Shown here piece by piece: positions 29,463 through 38,865 of a stretch of DNA of 64,000 nt (within the stretch, counting starts at the first letter, position 1; the number at the start of each line of letters is the position of its first letter). Position numbers and translations under genes: made by a program. The notes below the pieces were generated by a model, which did not search any database, had not been told where the DNA came from, and saw only the letters and a list, made by a program, of their open reading frames with translations. This DNA comes from Prochlorococcus sp. AG-402-N17 (lineage in GTDB: Bacteria; Cyanobacteriota; Cyanobacteriia; PCC-6307; Cyanobiaceae). The stretch spans positions 1-64,000 of the forward strand of contig QCIV01000001.1 in the NCBI GenBank assembly GCA_003216455.1, read 5' to 3'.

Positions 29463-29529
29463 AAACTATAAAAACTATAGTTGAATATTAATTTATATTC
29501 TAAATAGGATCTGCATTAATAATCATCCA

Positions 29530-29565
29530 ATAATTTTCAAATTGTAAGATGAATTTGAAAATTAT
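29530..29565. repeat. Perfect 14-bp inverted repeat between clpB and eno
   Basis: ATAATTTTCAAATT (29530-29543) is mirrored exactly by AATTTGAAAATTAT (29552-29565), with an 8-base spacer. It stands about 70 bases from the clpB start and 160 bases from the eno start. The 263-base divergent gap holds no gene. It could be a dyad operator, or a hairpin in the 5' part of one of the two transcripts. It is too AT-rich for a typical terminator and lacks a clean T-run. Confidence 0.6.
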
Positions 29566-29722
29566 GTTTTTGAGAGGGGTTGCGAGAACTTTGAAATTCA
29601 TAAAAGTTTTAACTAATATCTAAGTCGTTCTGGAATTAGAAGCTTATAATTGGTTAAAATATATATTTCAGATATTAGCCAAATAGTTCAGCTATTAATA
29701 GGATTTAAATAGTAGTAATTAA

Positions 29723-31018
<1,296 letters not shown>

Positions 31019-31023
31019 TTTTT

Positions 31024-32691
31024 TTAGCGCTTAAGTTTTTCTAAACGTGAGCCTTTTCTCATACTTAATTGGCATTTTATCCAATCAATACTTATTGGTA
31101 GTGCAAAAAAAAGTGGCAACAATGCAAAATTATTTTGTTTATTGGTTACAAGTAAAGCAGATGCAATTGATAAGCTTCCTATAAGAATTGAATGGCCTAA
31201 AGTTTTTTGAGCAGTAAACATTTTTTTGAATTGCCTATCAGACTCTCCCATTCTTATTTGCAATTGCAAATCGCCCTGCTCTAATCTTTCTAAACTTTCA
31301 TCTATTCTTTTGGGAATTCCAACAGCTTTAGATCCTAGTTCACCTACTTGCCTTCCAAATTGGTTAATTAAATCGTTAGGAGTTTGATTATTTGAAGTCA
31401 TAAGTTCTATTAAATAAGGCTTGGTAACTGATACAAGGTTAAACCCTGGATCGAGCATTCTACCAACTCCTTCAAAAGTTGATAAGGCTCTCATCACAAA
31501 GATTAAATCTACTGGCAGTTGAAAAGGTGTTTCATAAACAAGTTCGTATAAATCTCCAGATAATTTTTCAATAATATTCGAACTAAATGGTGGAGTTAAG
31601 GCTTCTTTAAGCATCAATCTGACTAATCTTCTAACTGGTCCTACATCAATATCTTTTGAAATTAACCCAGCTTGTTGTAATTGATTAACAAGTGATGAGG
31701 CGTCTCTTAAAGCAGCAGCCTTAACCATTCCCCCTAATCTTGTTTGAAGATTATTTGAGATATTGCCCATCATTCCAAAATCATAAAAAATCAATTTACC
31801 TTTATTTGTAACTGCTAGATTCCCTGGATGAGGGTCTGCATGAAAAAAACCGTAATTTACTAATTGTTTTAAATAGCTGATGGCACCTATTTCAGCAATT
31901 TTAGGCAAATCAATTTCTTGTGATTGTAGTTTTTCTAAATCGCTTATTTTCGTTCCTTCTACATAACTTAAACAAAGCACTTTTTCACTGCTCATATTCC
32001 AAATAACTTCAGGAACTTCAACATTTTCATCATCAAGAAATTGCTGTCTAAATCTTGCTGCATATTGTGCTTCACAATTAAAATCAAGCTCCTTCATGAG
32101 AACTTTCCTACATTCTTTAGCAATCTCAACCCAGTTTCTACCTCGACTCCAATTCTTATTTTTCTGCAACAATCCTGCTATTTGCTGCATTATGCCCAAA
32201 TCGATAATAAACAATTCTTTTAAATTGGGTCTTTGAACTTTAAATACTACTTTCTTACCATCTTTTAAAGTCGCCCTATGCACCTGAGCTAGTGATGCTG
32301 ATCCAACAGGATCACATATTATTTGATCTATTTCATTAAACTTAGACCCTAGTTCTTCTTTTATAGTTACTTCAACTTGCGCAAATGAAAAATTAGGAAC
32401 TTGATCCTGCAATTTAGATAATTCCTGTATCCAGGTATTAGGAATTAAATCAGGTCTCGCTGATAATAATTGTCCAATTTTTATAAATGCTGAACCAAGT
32501 TTTATTAATTGATTAGTAAACCACCTAGCTCTCTTAATTTGGATCCTACTTTTTTCATTACTTTTAGTTTGGAAAATTGCAAATCTAATATTATCTATCC
32601 ACAATTTTATTAAAAGAGAAATCAGAGTAATCCAGATAAGAAAGGCTCTCTTCAATTTTTTTAAACGATAATGAAGAATGTGATGACTCAT
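31024..32691 (-). CDS. ABC1/UbiB-family atypical kinase
   Basis: The 555-residue protein is of the ABC1K/ADCK/UbiB family, tied in cyanobacteria and plastids to quinone and tocopherol metabolism. The diagnostic features are KIGQLLSARPDLIP (KxGQ motif near residue 70), the alanine-rich nucleotide loop GSASLAQVHRATLKDG, the VVFKVQRP lysine, FFHADPHPGNLAV near 280 and YDFGMMGN as the DFG equivalent. Two hydrophobic segments near the C-terminus (about 490-530) suggest membrane attachment. Its start overlaps the stop of the 105-residue gene upstream by 4 bases. Confidence 0.88.
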   Translation of the reverse strand: MSHHILHYRLKKLKRAFLIWITLISLLIKLWIDNIRFAIFQTKSNEKSRIQIKRARWFTNQLIKLGSAFIKIGQLLSARPDLIPNTWIQELSKLQDQVPNFSFAQVEVTIKEELGSKFNEIDQIICDPVGSASLAQVHRATLKDGKKVVFKVQRPNLKELFIIDLGIMQQIAGLLQKNKNWSRGRNWVEIAKECRKVLMKELDFNCEAQYAARFRQQFLDDENVEVPEVIWNMSSEKVLCLSYVEGTKISDLEKLQSQEIDLPKIAEIGAISYLKQLVNYGFFHADPHPGNLAVTNKGKLIFYDFGMMGNISNNLQTRLGGMVKAAALRDASSLVNQLQQAGLISKDIDVGPVRRLVRLMLKEALTPPFSSNIIEKLSGDLYELVYETPFQLPVDLIFVMRALSTFEGVGRMLDPGFNLVSVTKPYLIELMTSNNQTPNDLINQFGRQVGELGSKAVGIPKRIDESLERLEQGDLQLQIRMGESDRQFKKMFTAQKTLGHSILIGSLSIASALLVTNKQNNFALLPLFFALPISIDWIKCQLSMRKGSRLEKLKR

Positions 32692-33005
32692 TTAATTTGA
32701 TTATTGATGGTTTTATTAAAGAGATCAATTTGCTTATTGATACCTTCAATTTCATTTAAAGCTTTTTTTATTTTGGAATCTTCGTAAGTATTTGTGGACT
32801 TATTTTCTTGAATATTTTCGGCTTTCTCCATTTTTGAGGCTTCTTCGATTATGGATTCTTTCAAACTATCAAATTCTTTTTTGAGAATTTCTGGGACATC
32901 CTGAGCGATATTTGTTGCTTCTTCAATTTTTTCAACCAATATCTCGTTTAATTTCTCGGTTACTTTTTTAATGGTAGCTTTTAAAAGGTAGTCAGAGTTG
33001 GTCAT
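32688..33005 (-). CDS. Hypothetical coiled-coil protein, partner of the ABC1 kinase gene
   Basis: I do not recognise a domain. The 105-residue product is almost wholly predicted helix, rich in Lys and Glu with heptad-like spacing, and has no cysteine or membrane segment. Residues 15-75 resemble the amphipathic helices of apolipoprotein-like or late-embryogenesis-type proteins. The stop overlaps the ATG of the ABC1/UbiB-like gene (ATGA), so the two are translated together. That is the only clue to function. Confidence 0.7.
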   Translation of the reverse strand: MTNSDYLLKATIKKVTEKLNEILVEKIEEATNIAQDVPEILKKEFDSLKESIIEEASKMEKAENIQENKSTNTYEDSKIKKALNEIEGINKQIDLFNKTINNQIK

Positions 33006-33258
33006 GAAAAATATAATGTTTCTACAGCAATTGATTTTTCGATCTGATTTAATAATAGATCAATAGAGAACATTTCACGTAACTGTTCATTTTGAAAATT
33101 AATTTTTTATTTTTTCCTATGTAAGTTTGTTTCTATATTATGCTTTTTTCTTTTTTTTCTTTTAACTTATATCTATATACAAGGTTAGGTATTTACATTA
33201 AAGCTATCTTCTAACCAAAAGCTCATCTAATTAACTACTAAAAAGGAGTTTTATTAAA

Positions 33259-34215
33259 TTGGAAATCATTGAGTCAGATGTAGTTATTATCGGAGGAGGC
33301 CCGGCCGGATGTACTTGCGCACTTTATACATCTCGTTCAAACTTAAAGACAGTCATTTTAGATAAGAATCCATCTGTTGGTGCCTTAGCAATAACTCATC
33401 AAATCGCTAATTATCCAGGTGTTCCCGTTGATATTAGTGGGGAGAAATTACTTACTCTAATGAGAGAGCAGGCTGTGCAATACGGCACAGACTATAGAAG
33501 AGCACAAGTGTTTGGAATAGATACTAGTGGAGAATGGAAAATGGTTTATACACCCGAAGGTACTTTCAAAGCTAAAGCACTTGTACTTGCAAGTGGAGCT
33601 ATGGGTAGGCCTGCATCATTTAAGGGCGAAGCGGATTTTCTAGGCAAAGGAGTAAGTTATTGTGCTACATGTGATGGGGCTTTTTATAAAAATAGAGAAG
33701 TTGCCGTTGTTGGAGTAAACAAGGAGGCAATTGAAGAGGCAACTGTTCTAACTAAATTTGCATCAACTGTGCATTGGATTACATCAAGTGATCCTAAATC
33801 AGATAATGAAGAAGCTATGGAATTGATGGATAGTTCAAATATAAAACATTGGAGTAGAACAAGATTATTGGAAATATTGGGTGATGATATGGGTGTGAAT
33901 GGGGTTATTGTGAAAAATAAGCAAGAAGAAAATCCTATCAATCTAAATTTAGATGGAGTCTTTGTATATATGAGTGGTTCAAAGCCGATTACTGATTTTT
34001 TAGGGAATCAAATTGCTTTAAAAGAAGATGGAGGAGTTATAGTGGATGACTTTATGTCTACAAACTCTGATGGAGTATGGGCTATTGGAGATATAAGAAA
34101 TACGCCATTTAAGCAAGCTGTTGTTGCGGCCTCTGATGGATGTATTGCCGCAATGTCAATTGATAGATATTTAAACAGTAGAAAAAATATAAGAGTAGAT
34201 TGGATTCATTCTTAA
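33259..34215 (+). CDS. Thioredoxin reductase-like flavoprotein with degenerate NAD(P)H site
   Basis: The 318-residue protein has the TrxR fold. The FAD Rossmann motif GGGPAGCTCALYTS is near residue 14, the redox disulfide CATC at residues 135-138, and a C-terminal FAD motif (VWAIGDIRNTPFKQAVVAASDG). In ordinary TrxB the second Rossmann motif is GGGxSA and an HRR motif binds NADPH. Here the positions read VVGVNKEAIEEA and VHWITSSDP, so both are lost. This suggests a pyridine-nucleotide-independent member like the cyanobacterial DDOR/FFTR flavoproteins, fed by ferredoxin or another flavin. The TTG start has a strong AAGGAG (33243-33248) ten bases upstream, unusual in this genome. Confidence 0.82.
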   Translation: MEIIESDVVIIGGGPAGCTCALYTSRSNLKTVILDKNPSVGALAITHQIANYPGVPVDISGEKLLTLMREQAVQYGTDYRRAQVFGIDTSGEWKMVYTPEGTFKAKALVLASGAMGRPASFKGEADFLGKGVSYCATCDGAFYKNREVAVVGVNKEAIEEATVLTKFASTVHWITSSDPKSDNEEAMELMDSSNIKHWSRTRLLEILGDDMGVNGVIVKNKQEENPINLNLDGVFVYMSGSKPITDFLGNQIALKEDGGVIVDDFMSTNSDGVWAIGDIRNTPFKQAVVAASDGCIAAMSIDRYLNSRKNIRVDWIHS

Positions 34216-34236
34216 AAATAAATACTTTTCTTTTAT

Positions 34237-34518
34237 TTAAAGGGGTGTTGCTTCAGAAATATAGGCGACTCCTCCGTAGTAGCTTAAATCGTCTCTGATG
34301 TTATCTCTCATTTTATCTATTAATTCTTGCTCACAAAAAACGATTACATGAGCATTTGCTCCTAATCCTGTAAATTCCATATCTTCAGTAACAACTCTTT
34401 CAGGCCCTCGGCCTGTGGCATGTTTCATAACTGTATATCCAGGAACATTTGCTTTTTCTAAAGTTTTAATGATTGCATCTAGTTCTCTTTCACTAAATAT
34501 TAGGTCTAATCTTTTCAT
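34237..34518 (-). CDS. sbtB: SbtB, PII-like regulator of bicarbonate transport (short form)
   Basis: The 93-residue protein has the ferredoxin-like PII/SbtB fold: KRLDLIFSERELDAIIKTL, then GYTVMKHATGRGPERVV (T-loop side) and AHVIVFCEQELIDKM. It begins 1 base after the sbtA-like stop, so it should regulate that transporter, by binding cAMP, AMP or ADP as other SbtB proteins do. It ends at EATPL and lacks the C-terminal CGPxGC redox-loop extension of canonical SbtB. Confidence 0.85.
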   Translation of the reverse strand: MKRLDLIFSERELDAIIKTLEKANVPGYTVMKHATGRGPERVVTEDMEFTGLGANAHVIVFCEQELIDKMRDNIRDDLSYYGGVAYISEATPL

Positions 34519-34519
34519 T

Positions 34520-35518
34520 TTATAAAGGGGAAAGTGGGATAATGGTATTTACTAAACTCATATATATGGGAATGCCAAGAACTATATTGAATGGAAAAGT
34601 TAGTCCTAGTGTTGTTGAAATATAATAACTAGATTTAGCCTCTGGAACTGTCATCCTCATCGCTGCGGGAACTGCTAAATAAGAGGCGCTTGCACATAAA
34701 ACCACAAATAAAAGTGCGTTGCCAGGTCCTAAAGATAAAAATCTTGCAATGAAAACACCAATAAATGCATTAAACAAGGGCATAAAAATAGCAAAGGCAA
34801 TCAAGAACGAACCCGCACTCTTCAGTCTCGGCAATCTTTGAGCGGCGACTATTCCCATATCTAACAAGAAGAAGCATTCTGCTCCATAGAATAATTGTCC
34901 AGTAAAAGGCTCCATTTTTGCAATCCCTGAGGGATTACTGGAAGCAGTCAGAAATCCCACAATTAAGCTTGAAAGCAATAAATAAACTGATCCATTTAAT
35001 AGGGATTCATGTAATATTGAGCTTAGATGCATTTTTCTTGATTTTGGTCTATTTTTTGGAGCTGCAAATTTCACAAGTAATAATCCAACAATGATTGCAG
35101 GAGATTCCATTAAAGCTAAGGCGCCAACCATAAACCCATCAAAAGCTATTTTTTGACTTTCTAAAAAACTTTCTGCAGAAATAAATGTAACAGCACTTAT
35201 TGAGCCGTATGCTGCTGCTATTGCGGCTGAATTAAAGACATCAAACTTAAATCTTAAAATTAAGAATCCAATCAGCGGGATTACCAGTGACATAAGTATT
35301 GCAGCACTTAAAGTCGGCAGTACTTGATCAGTAAACCCACTTTTCTGTATCTCTATACCTCCTTTAAACCCAATGGCTAGGAGAAGATATAAGGAGAAAA
35401 GTTTAGGTAATGGAGCTGGTATTTCTAAATCAGATTTAAAGAATACTGATATTGCTCCAATTAAAAAGAAAAGAACTGGTGGGGCTAATACATTTTGCAG
35501 AATTGGATTTATTTCCAT
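34520..35518 (-). CDS. sbtA: SbtA-like sodium-dependent bicarbonate transporter
   Basis: The 332-residue polytopic membrane protein has about ten hydrophobic segments. It matches the SbtA family through the N-terminal NVLAPPVLFFLIGAIS, LPLAIGFKGG-type LLLAIGFKGGIEI, and the repeated AAAYGSISAVTF and CASASYLAVPAAMR substrate-site motifs. It is shorter than the freshwater SbtA (about 370) and probably represents the marine SbtA2 type. It lies between the BicA-like gene (7 bases upstream) and sbtB (1 base downstream), so the three form one inorganic-carbon operon. Confidence 0.85.
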   Translation of the reverse strand: MEINPILQNVLAPPVLFFLIGAISVFFKSDLEIPAPLPKLFSLYLLLAIGFKGGIEIQKSGFTDQVLPTLSAAILMSLVIPLIGFLILRFKFDVFNSAAIAAAYGSISAVTFISAESFLESQKIAFDGFMVGALALMESPAIIVGLLLVKFAAPKNRPKSRKMHLSSILHESLLNGSVYLLLSSLIVGFLTASSNPSGIAKMEPFTGQLFYGAECFFLLDMGIVAAQRLPRLKSAGSFLIAFAIFMPLFNAFIGVFIARFLSLGPGNALLFVVLCASASYLAVPAAMRMTVPEAKSSYYISTTLGLTFPFNIVLGIPIYMSLVNTIIPLSPL

Positions 35519-35524
35519 AAATTA

Positions 35525-37201
35525 TTAAGCTATTTCATTCAGGGCGGTTTCTAAAGCTTCTTTTCTTGTCTCAATAATGCCTTCAACTCCAAACTTAGCT
35601 AATCTATCCTTTACTTTTTCATTTGCCCCAGCAACAAATGCTTTTCTGGAATTATTTTTTGCTTCTTGCATCATATCCTCAATTGCGAGAGTCGCCGTCA
35701 CTCCTAGTCTTGGTACATCAGTGATATCTAATATCAAAACCTTGTAGTTTCTTACTAGCATCATTCTCTCAGAGATACCTTTAGCTGCTCCAAAACTAAG
35801 TGGTCCTTTAAGTCTAAATAACATTACTTCTCCTGAACACCTATCTAGTAGTGCTTTTTCATCAGCAGGTAATGCATTTTTAGCTTGATCATCTTTTGAT
35901 AAAGGATTATCCTCATCCATACCTTCTAGTTGAGTTTCGGTTATTGAATCAATAGTAAGCATATTTGCTATAAATACTCCGACTAAAACTGCCCAAATTA
36001 AGTCCCAAAAAACTGTCATTAGGAGTACTCCGTACATAACAACTGAAGTTTTTAAAGATAATTTGTGAGCCCTCCTCAAAAACCCCCAATCAATAATATC
36101 TAAACCAACTTTTATAAGAATTCCTGCTAGCAACGCAGTTGGTATTTGCTCAGCTAAAGGACCTGCGCCAACTAAAACTATCAACAAGACAACTGAGTGT
36201 ACCATACCAGAAATGGGAGTGGATCCTCCAGATTTAACATTAATAACTGTTCTCATTGTTGCTCCGGCTCCAGGTAAGCCTGAAAACAGACCAGCAATAG
36301 CATTCCCTATTCCTTGACCAATAAGTTCTCTATCAGAATTATGTTTTGTTTGAGAGATATTGTCTGCTACTAGAGATGTTAGTAAGGAATCAATTGCGCC
36401 AAGTACTGCGAGGACTAATCCTGCCTTAAAAATGATTGGAAAATATTGATTAAAACTTGGGAAATTTAAAGATGGAACTCCCCTTGGAATTTCTCCAATT
36501 CTATCAATAGATCCATCTCCAAAAATTAATATTGATATTGGAGTTACTATTAACAGGGCTAAGAGAGGAGAAGGAACCCATTGACTTATTTTTCTAGGTG
36601 TTAGAAATACGATGCCTAGTGTCATTATTGCTACTCCAATAGCAGCACCGTTTGGCTGGAAATTTGAAAATACAGTGGATAAAGATTCAACTACTCCACC
36701 TCTAGTGCTAATTCCTAGTAATGGCCCAATCTGAAGTGCAATGATTATGACTCCAATACCAGACATGAATCCTGAAACAACAGAATATGGAACTAAAGTA
36801 ATATATTTACCTAGTTTGAGAATTCCAAATAATATTTGCAGTAAGCCGCCAATTACTACTGCTGCCATCACTAAAGGTAAAATTTGTCCTGCAGACAGAT
36901 CTCTTGGTACCCCCACTGCTGCTAATCCTGCTACTACGCCAGCAACAGTTACACTCATTGGACCGGTAGGTCCACTAACTTGAGCAGGCGTTCCGCCGAA
37001 TAATGCTGCTAAAAACCCAACTACTACTGCCCCATATAGTCCATAAATTGCCCCGCCTGGTCCTAAAGCAGCATTACCAAAAGCAAGAGCTAGAGGCAAA
37101 GCCACAACAGCGGCTGTGATCCCTCCAAGAATATCTCCTCTTACATTATTTAGATGCAATCCATTAATTATTTTCAAAGATTCTCTCCTAAAAATAAACA
37201 C
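35525..37201 (-). CDS. bicA: SulP-family transporter with STAS domain, BicA-like
   Basis: The 558-residue inner-membrane SulP/SLC26 protein has an N-terminal membrane domain with the family signature IYGLYGAVVVGFLAALFGGTP and GPTGPMSVTVAGVV. A cytoplasmic STAS domain covers about residues 435-550 (SGEVMLFRLKGPLSFG, LDITDVPRLGVTATLAIED). By family and by linkage to sbtA/sbtB it is likely a sodium-dependent bicarbonate importer. SulP sequences alone do not separate sulfate from bicarbonate. First gene of the operon; the 199-base gap to hemB contains both promoters. Confidence 0.82.
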   Translation of the reverse strand: MFIFRRESLKIINGLHLNNVRGDILGGITAAVVALPLALAFGNAALGPGGAIYGLYGAVVVGFLAALFGGTPAQVSGPTGPMSVTVAGVVAGLAAVGVPRDLSAGQILPLVMAAVVIGGLLQILFGILKLGKYITLVPYSVVSGFMSGIGVIIIALQIGPLLGISTRGGVVESLSTVFSNFQPNGAAIGVAIMTLGIVFLTPRKISQWVPSPLLALLIVTPISILIFGDGSIDRIGEIPRGVPSLNFPSFNQYFPIIFKAGLVLAVLGAIDSLLTSLVADNISQTKHNSDRELIGQGIGNAIAGLFSGLPGAGATMRTVINVKSGGSTPISGMVHSVVLLIVLVGAGPLAEQIPTALLAGILIKVGLDIIDWGFLRRAHKLSLKTSVVMYGVLLMTVFWDLIWAVLVGVFIANMLTIDSITETQLEGMDEDNPLSKDDQAKNALPADEKALLDRCSGEVMLFRLKGPLSFGAAKGISERMMLVRNYKVLILDITDVPRLGVTATLAIEDMMQEAKNNSRKAFVAGANEKVKDRLAKFGVEGIIETRKEALETALNEIA

Positions 37202-37400
37202 TTAACTAGAAGATATTATCTCTTTATGACGTAAATTTGTGAAAAATGAAGTTTGTGCAAAATATTTTTGTAACTTTTTTTGCTCTTATTAAATAAATTT
37301 TAGTTAATTTTCCTGAACAAAAGTAGTCTCTGATTGATTTATGTGCGAGGCAAGCGATTAATGTATTAGATAAATATTTTTCAATTTAAATAATATTCAA

Positions 37401-38402
37401 ATGAATTCGATTATTCGTCCTAGAAGATTAAGAAGAACTGAGGCAATTAGAGAAATGGTTAGAGAAAACCATCTAAAGGCATCGGACCTTATATATCCAT
37501 TATTTATTCATGAAAAAGATTTTAAAGATGAAATTTCAGCAATGCCCGGAACTTATAGATGGGATATTAATGGCTTAATAAAGGAGGTTACTAGGGCATG
37601 GGAATTGGGAATAAGGTGTGTGGTTCTTTTCCCAAAAATTAACGATAGCTTAAAGACTGAAGATGGATCAGAATGTTTTAATGAAAAAGGTTTAATACCT
37701 AAAGCTATTCGAATATTAAAAAAAGAGATTCCAGAAATGTCAATAATGACAGATGTTGCCTTGGACCCATACTCTTGTGATGGTCATGATGGATTAGTTG
37801 ATGAAACTGGAAAAATATTGAATGACGAAACAATCGAAATTTTAAAAAAACAAGCTTTAACACAAGCAAGAGCTGGAGCAGATTTTATTGGCCCTAGTGA
37901 CATGATGGATGGGAGAGTTGGAGCAATCAGAGCTGCTCTAGATAGTCAAGGATTTAGTGATGTAGGTATTATCAGTTACACAGCAAAATATTCATCTGCT
38001 TATTATGGACCATTTAGAACTGCTTTAGATTCGGCTCCTAGAGAAAATAGTAAGAAAATGATTCCAAACAATAAGTCTACATATCAAATGGACCCTTCCA
38101 ATTCAAAAGAGGCTTTAATTGAATCTGCATTGGATCAGTATGAAGGAGCTGATATTTTAATGGTAAAACCAGGAATTTCATACTTGGATATTGTTTATAG
38201 ATTAAGCACTTTTTCAAATAAACCAATAGCTGCATATAACGTTAGTGGGGAGTATTCCATGGTAAAGTCTGCTGCTATGAAGAACTGGATTATCGAAAAA
38301 GATATTGTTTTAGAAACATTGCTTAGTTTTAAAAGAGCAGGAGCAAAATTAATACTCACTTATCATGCGTGTGATGCATCTCAATGGTTGCAGGATACTT
38401 AA
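37401..38402 (+). CDS. hemB: Delta-aminolevulinic acid dehydratase (porphobilinogen synthase)
   Basis: The 333-residue enzyme condenses two ALA to porphobilinogen on the path to chlorophyll, haem and corrins. The Schiff-base lysines are K196 (SYTAKYSSAYYGPF) and K256 (MVKPG). The metal region reads DVALDPYSCDGHDG. It has aspartates and one cysteine instead of the three-cysteine zinc site of E. coli, so this is the magnesium-type enzyme seen in cyanobacteria and plants. The length is normal and the ATG start is preceded by AT-rich sequence without an obvious SD. Confidence 0.96.
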   Translation: MNSIIRPRRLRRTEAIREMVRENHLKASDLIYPLFIHEKDFKDEISAMPGTYRWDINGLIKEVTRAWELGIRCVVLFPKINDSLKTEDGSECFNEKGLIPKAIRILKKEIPEMSIMTDVALDPYSCDGHDGLVDETGKILNDETIEILKKQALTQARAGADFIGPSDMMDGRVGAIRAALDSQGFSDVGIISYTAKYSSAYYGPFRTALDSAPRENSKKMIPNNKSTYQMDPSNSKEALIESALDQYEGADILMVKPGISYLDIVYRLSTFSNKPIAAYNVSGEYSMVKSAAMKNWIIEKDIVLETLLSFKRAGAKLILTYHACDASQWLQDT

Positions 38403-38464
38403 AAACTCATTATTAACAAAAATTTGGTTTATTCTTAGATAAGTAATACATTAACTGCTTTGTT

Positions 38465-38851
38465 TTGAAGTTTTCACAAGGAGTAAATAGGATTGGTCAC
38501 ATTGCACTAAGAGTAGAGAATCTCGAAAGGGCGAAATCTTTTTATATTAAGCTGGGTATGAATTTAGTTTGGGATGATAAAGATTGGTCTTATTTAGAAG
38601 CTGGTAAAGGGAAAGATGGACTTGCGTTGTTAAGCCCTAGCTACAAAGCTGCGGGACCTCACTTTGCTTTTCATTTTGAAAATAAAAAAGAAGTGGAAAA
38701 AATTCAAAATGATTTAAAAAATTCTGGTGTAAAAGTTGGTCCTTTACATGAACATAGAGATGGAACAGCATCTTTTTATATGAAGGATACTGAAGGAAAC
38801 TGGCTCGAGATGCTTTATGTTCCTCCTGAAGGGATTCAATCTAATGTTTGA
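38465..38851 (+). CDS. Glyoxalase/lactoylglutathione lyase-fold protein
   Basis: The 128-residue vicinal-oxygen-chelate protein has the typical start GVNRIGHIALRVENLERAKSF and the end TASFYMKDTEGNWLEMLY. These hold the expected metal ligands His (near residue 10) and Glu (near 119), with His67/Glu-like positions in HFAFHFEN. It could be a lactoylglutathione lyase or another small lyase or dioxygenase. The TTG start at 38465 gives a family-normal N-terminus. It follows hemB by 62 bases and ends within the mutS2 leader. Confidence 0.8.
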   Translation: MKFSQGVNRIGHIALRVENLERAKSFYIKLGMNLVWDDKDWSYLEAGKGKDGLALLSPSYKAAGPHFAFHFENKKEVEKIQNDLKNSGVKVGPLHEHRDGTASFYMKDTEGNWLEMLYVPPEGIQSNV

Positions 38852-38865
38852 TTCTTTTTTTTTGT

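Noticed and set aside
33006..33258. Possible small RNA or gene in the gap before the thioredoxin-reductase-like gene
   Set aside because: I saw only AT- and T-rich sequence, the SD at 33243-33248 and no convincing frame or strong hairpin.
38848..38865. TTG start for mutS2
   Set aside because: It adds six hydrophobic residues and overlaps the upstream stop; ATG 38866 is the better choice.
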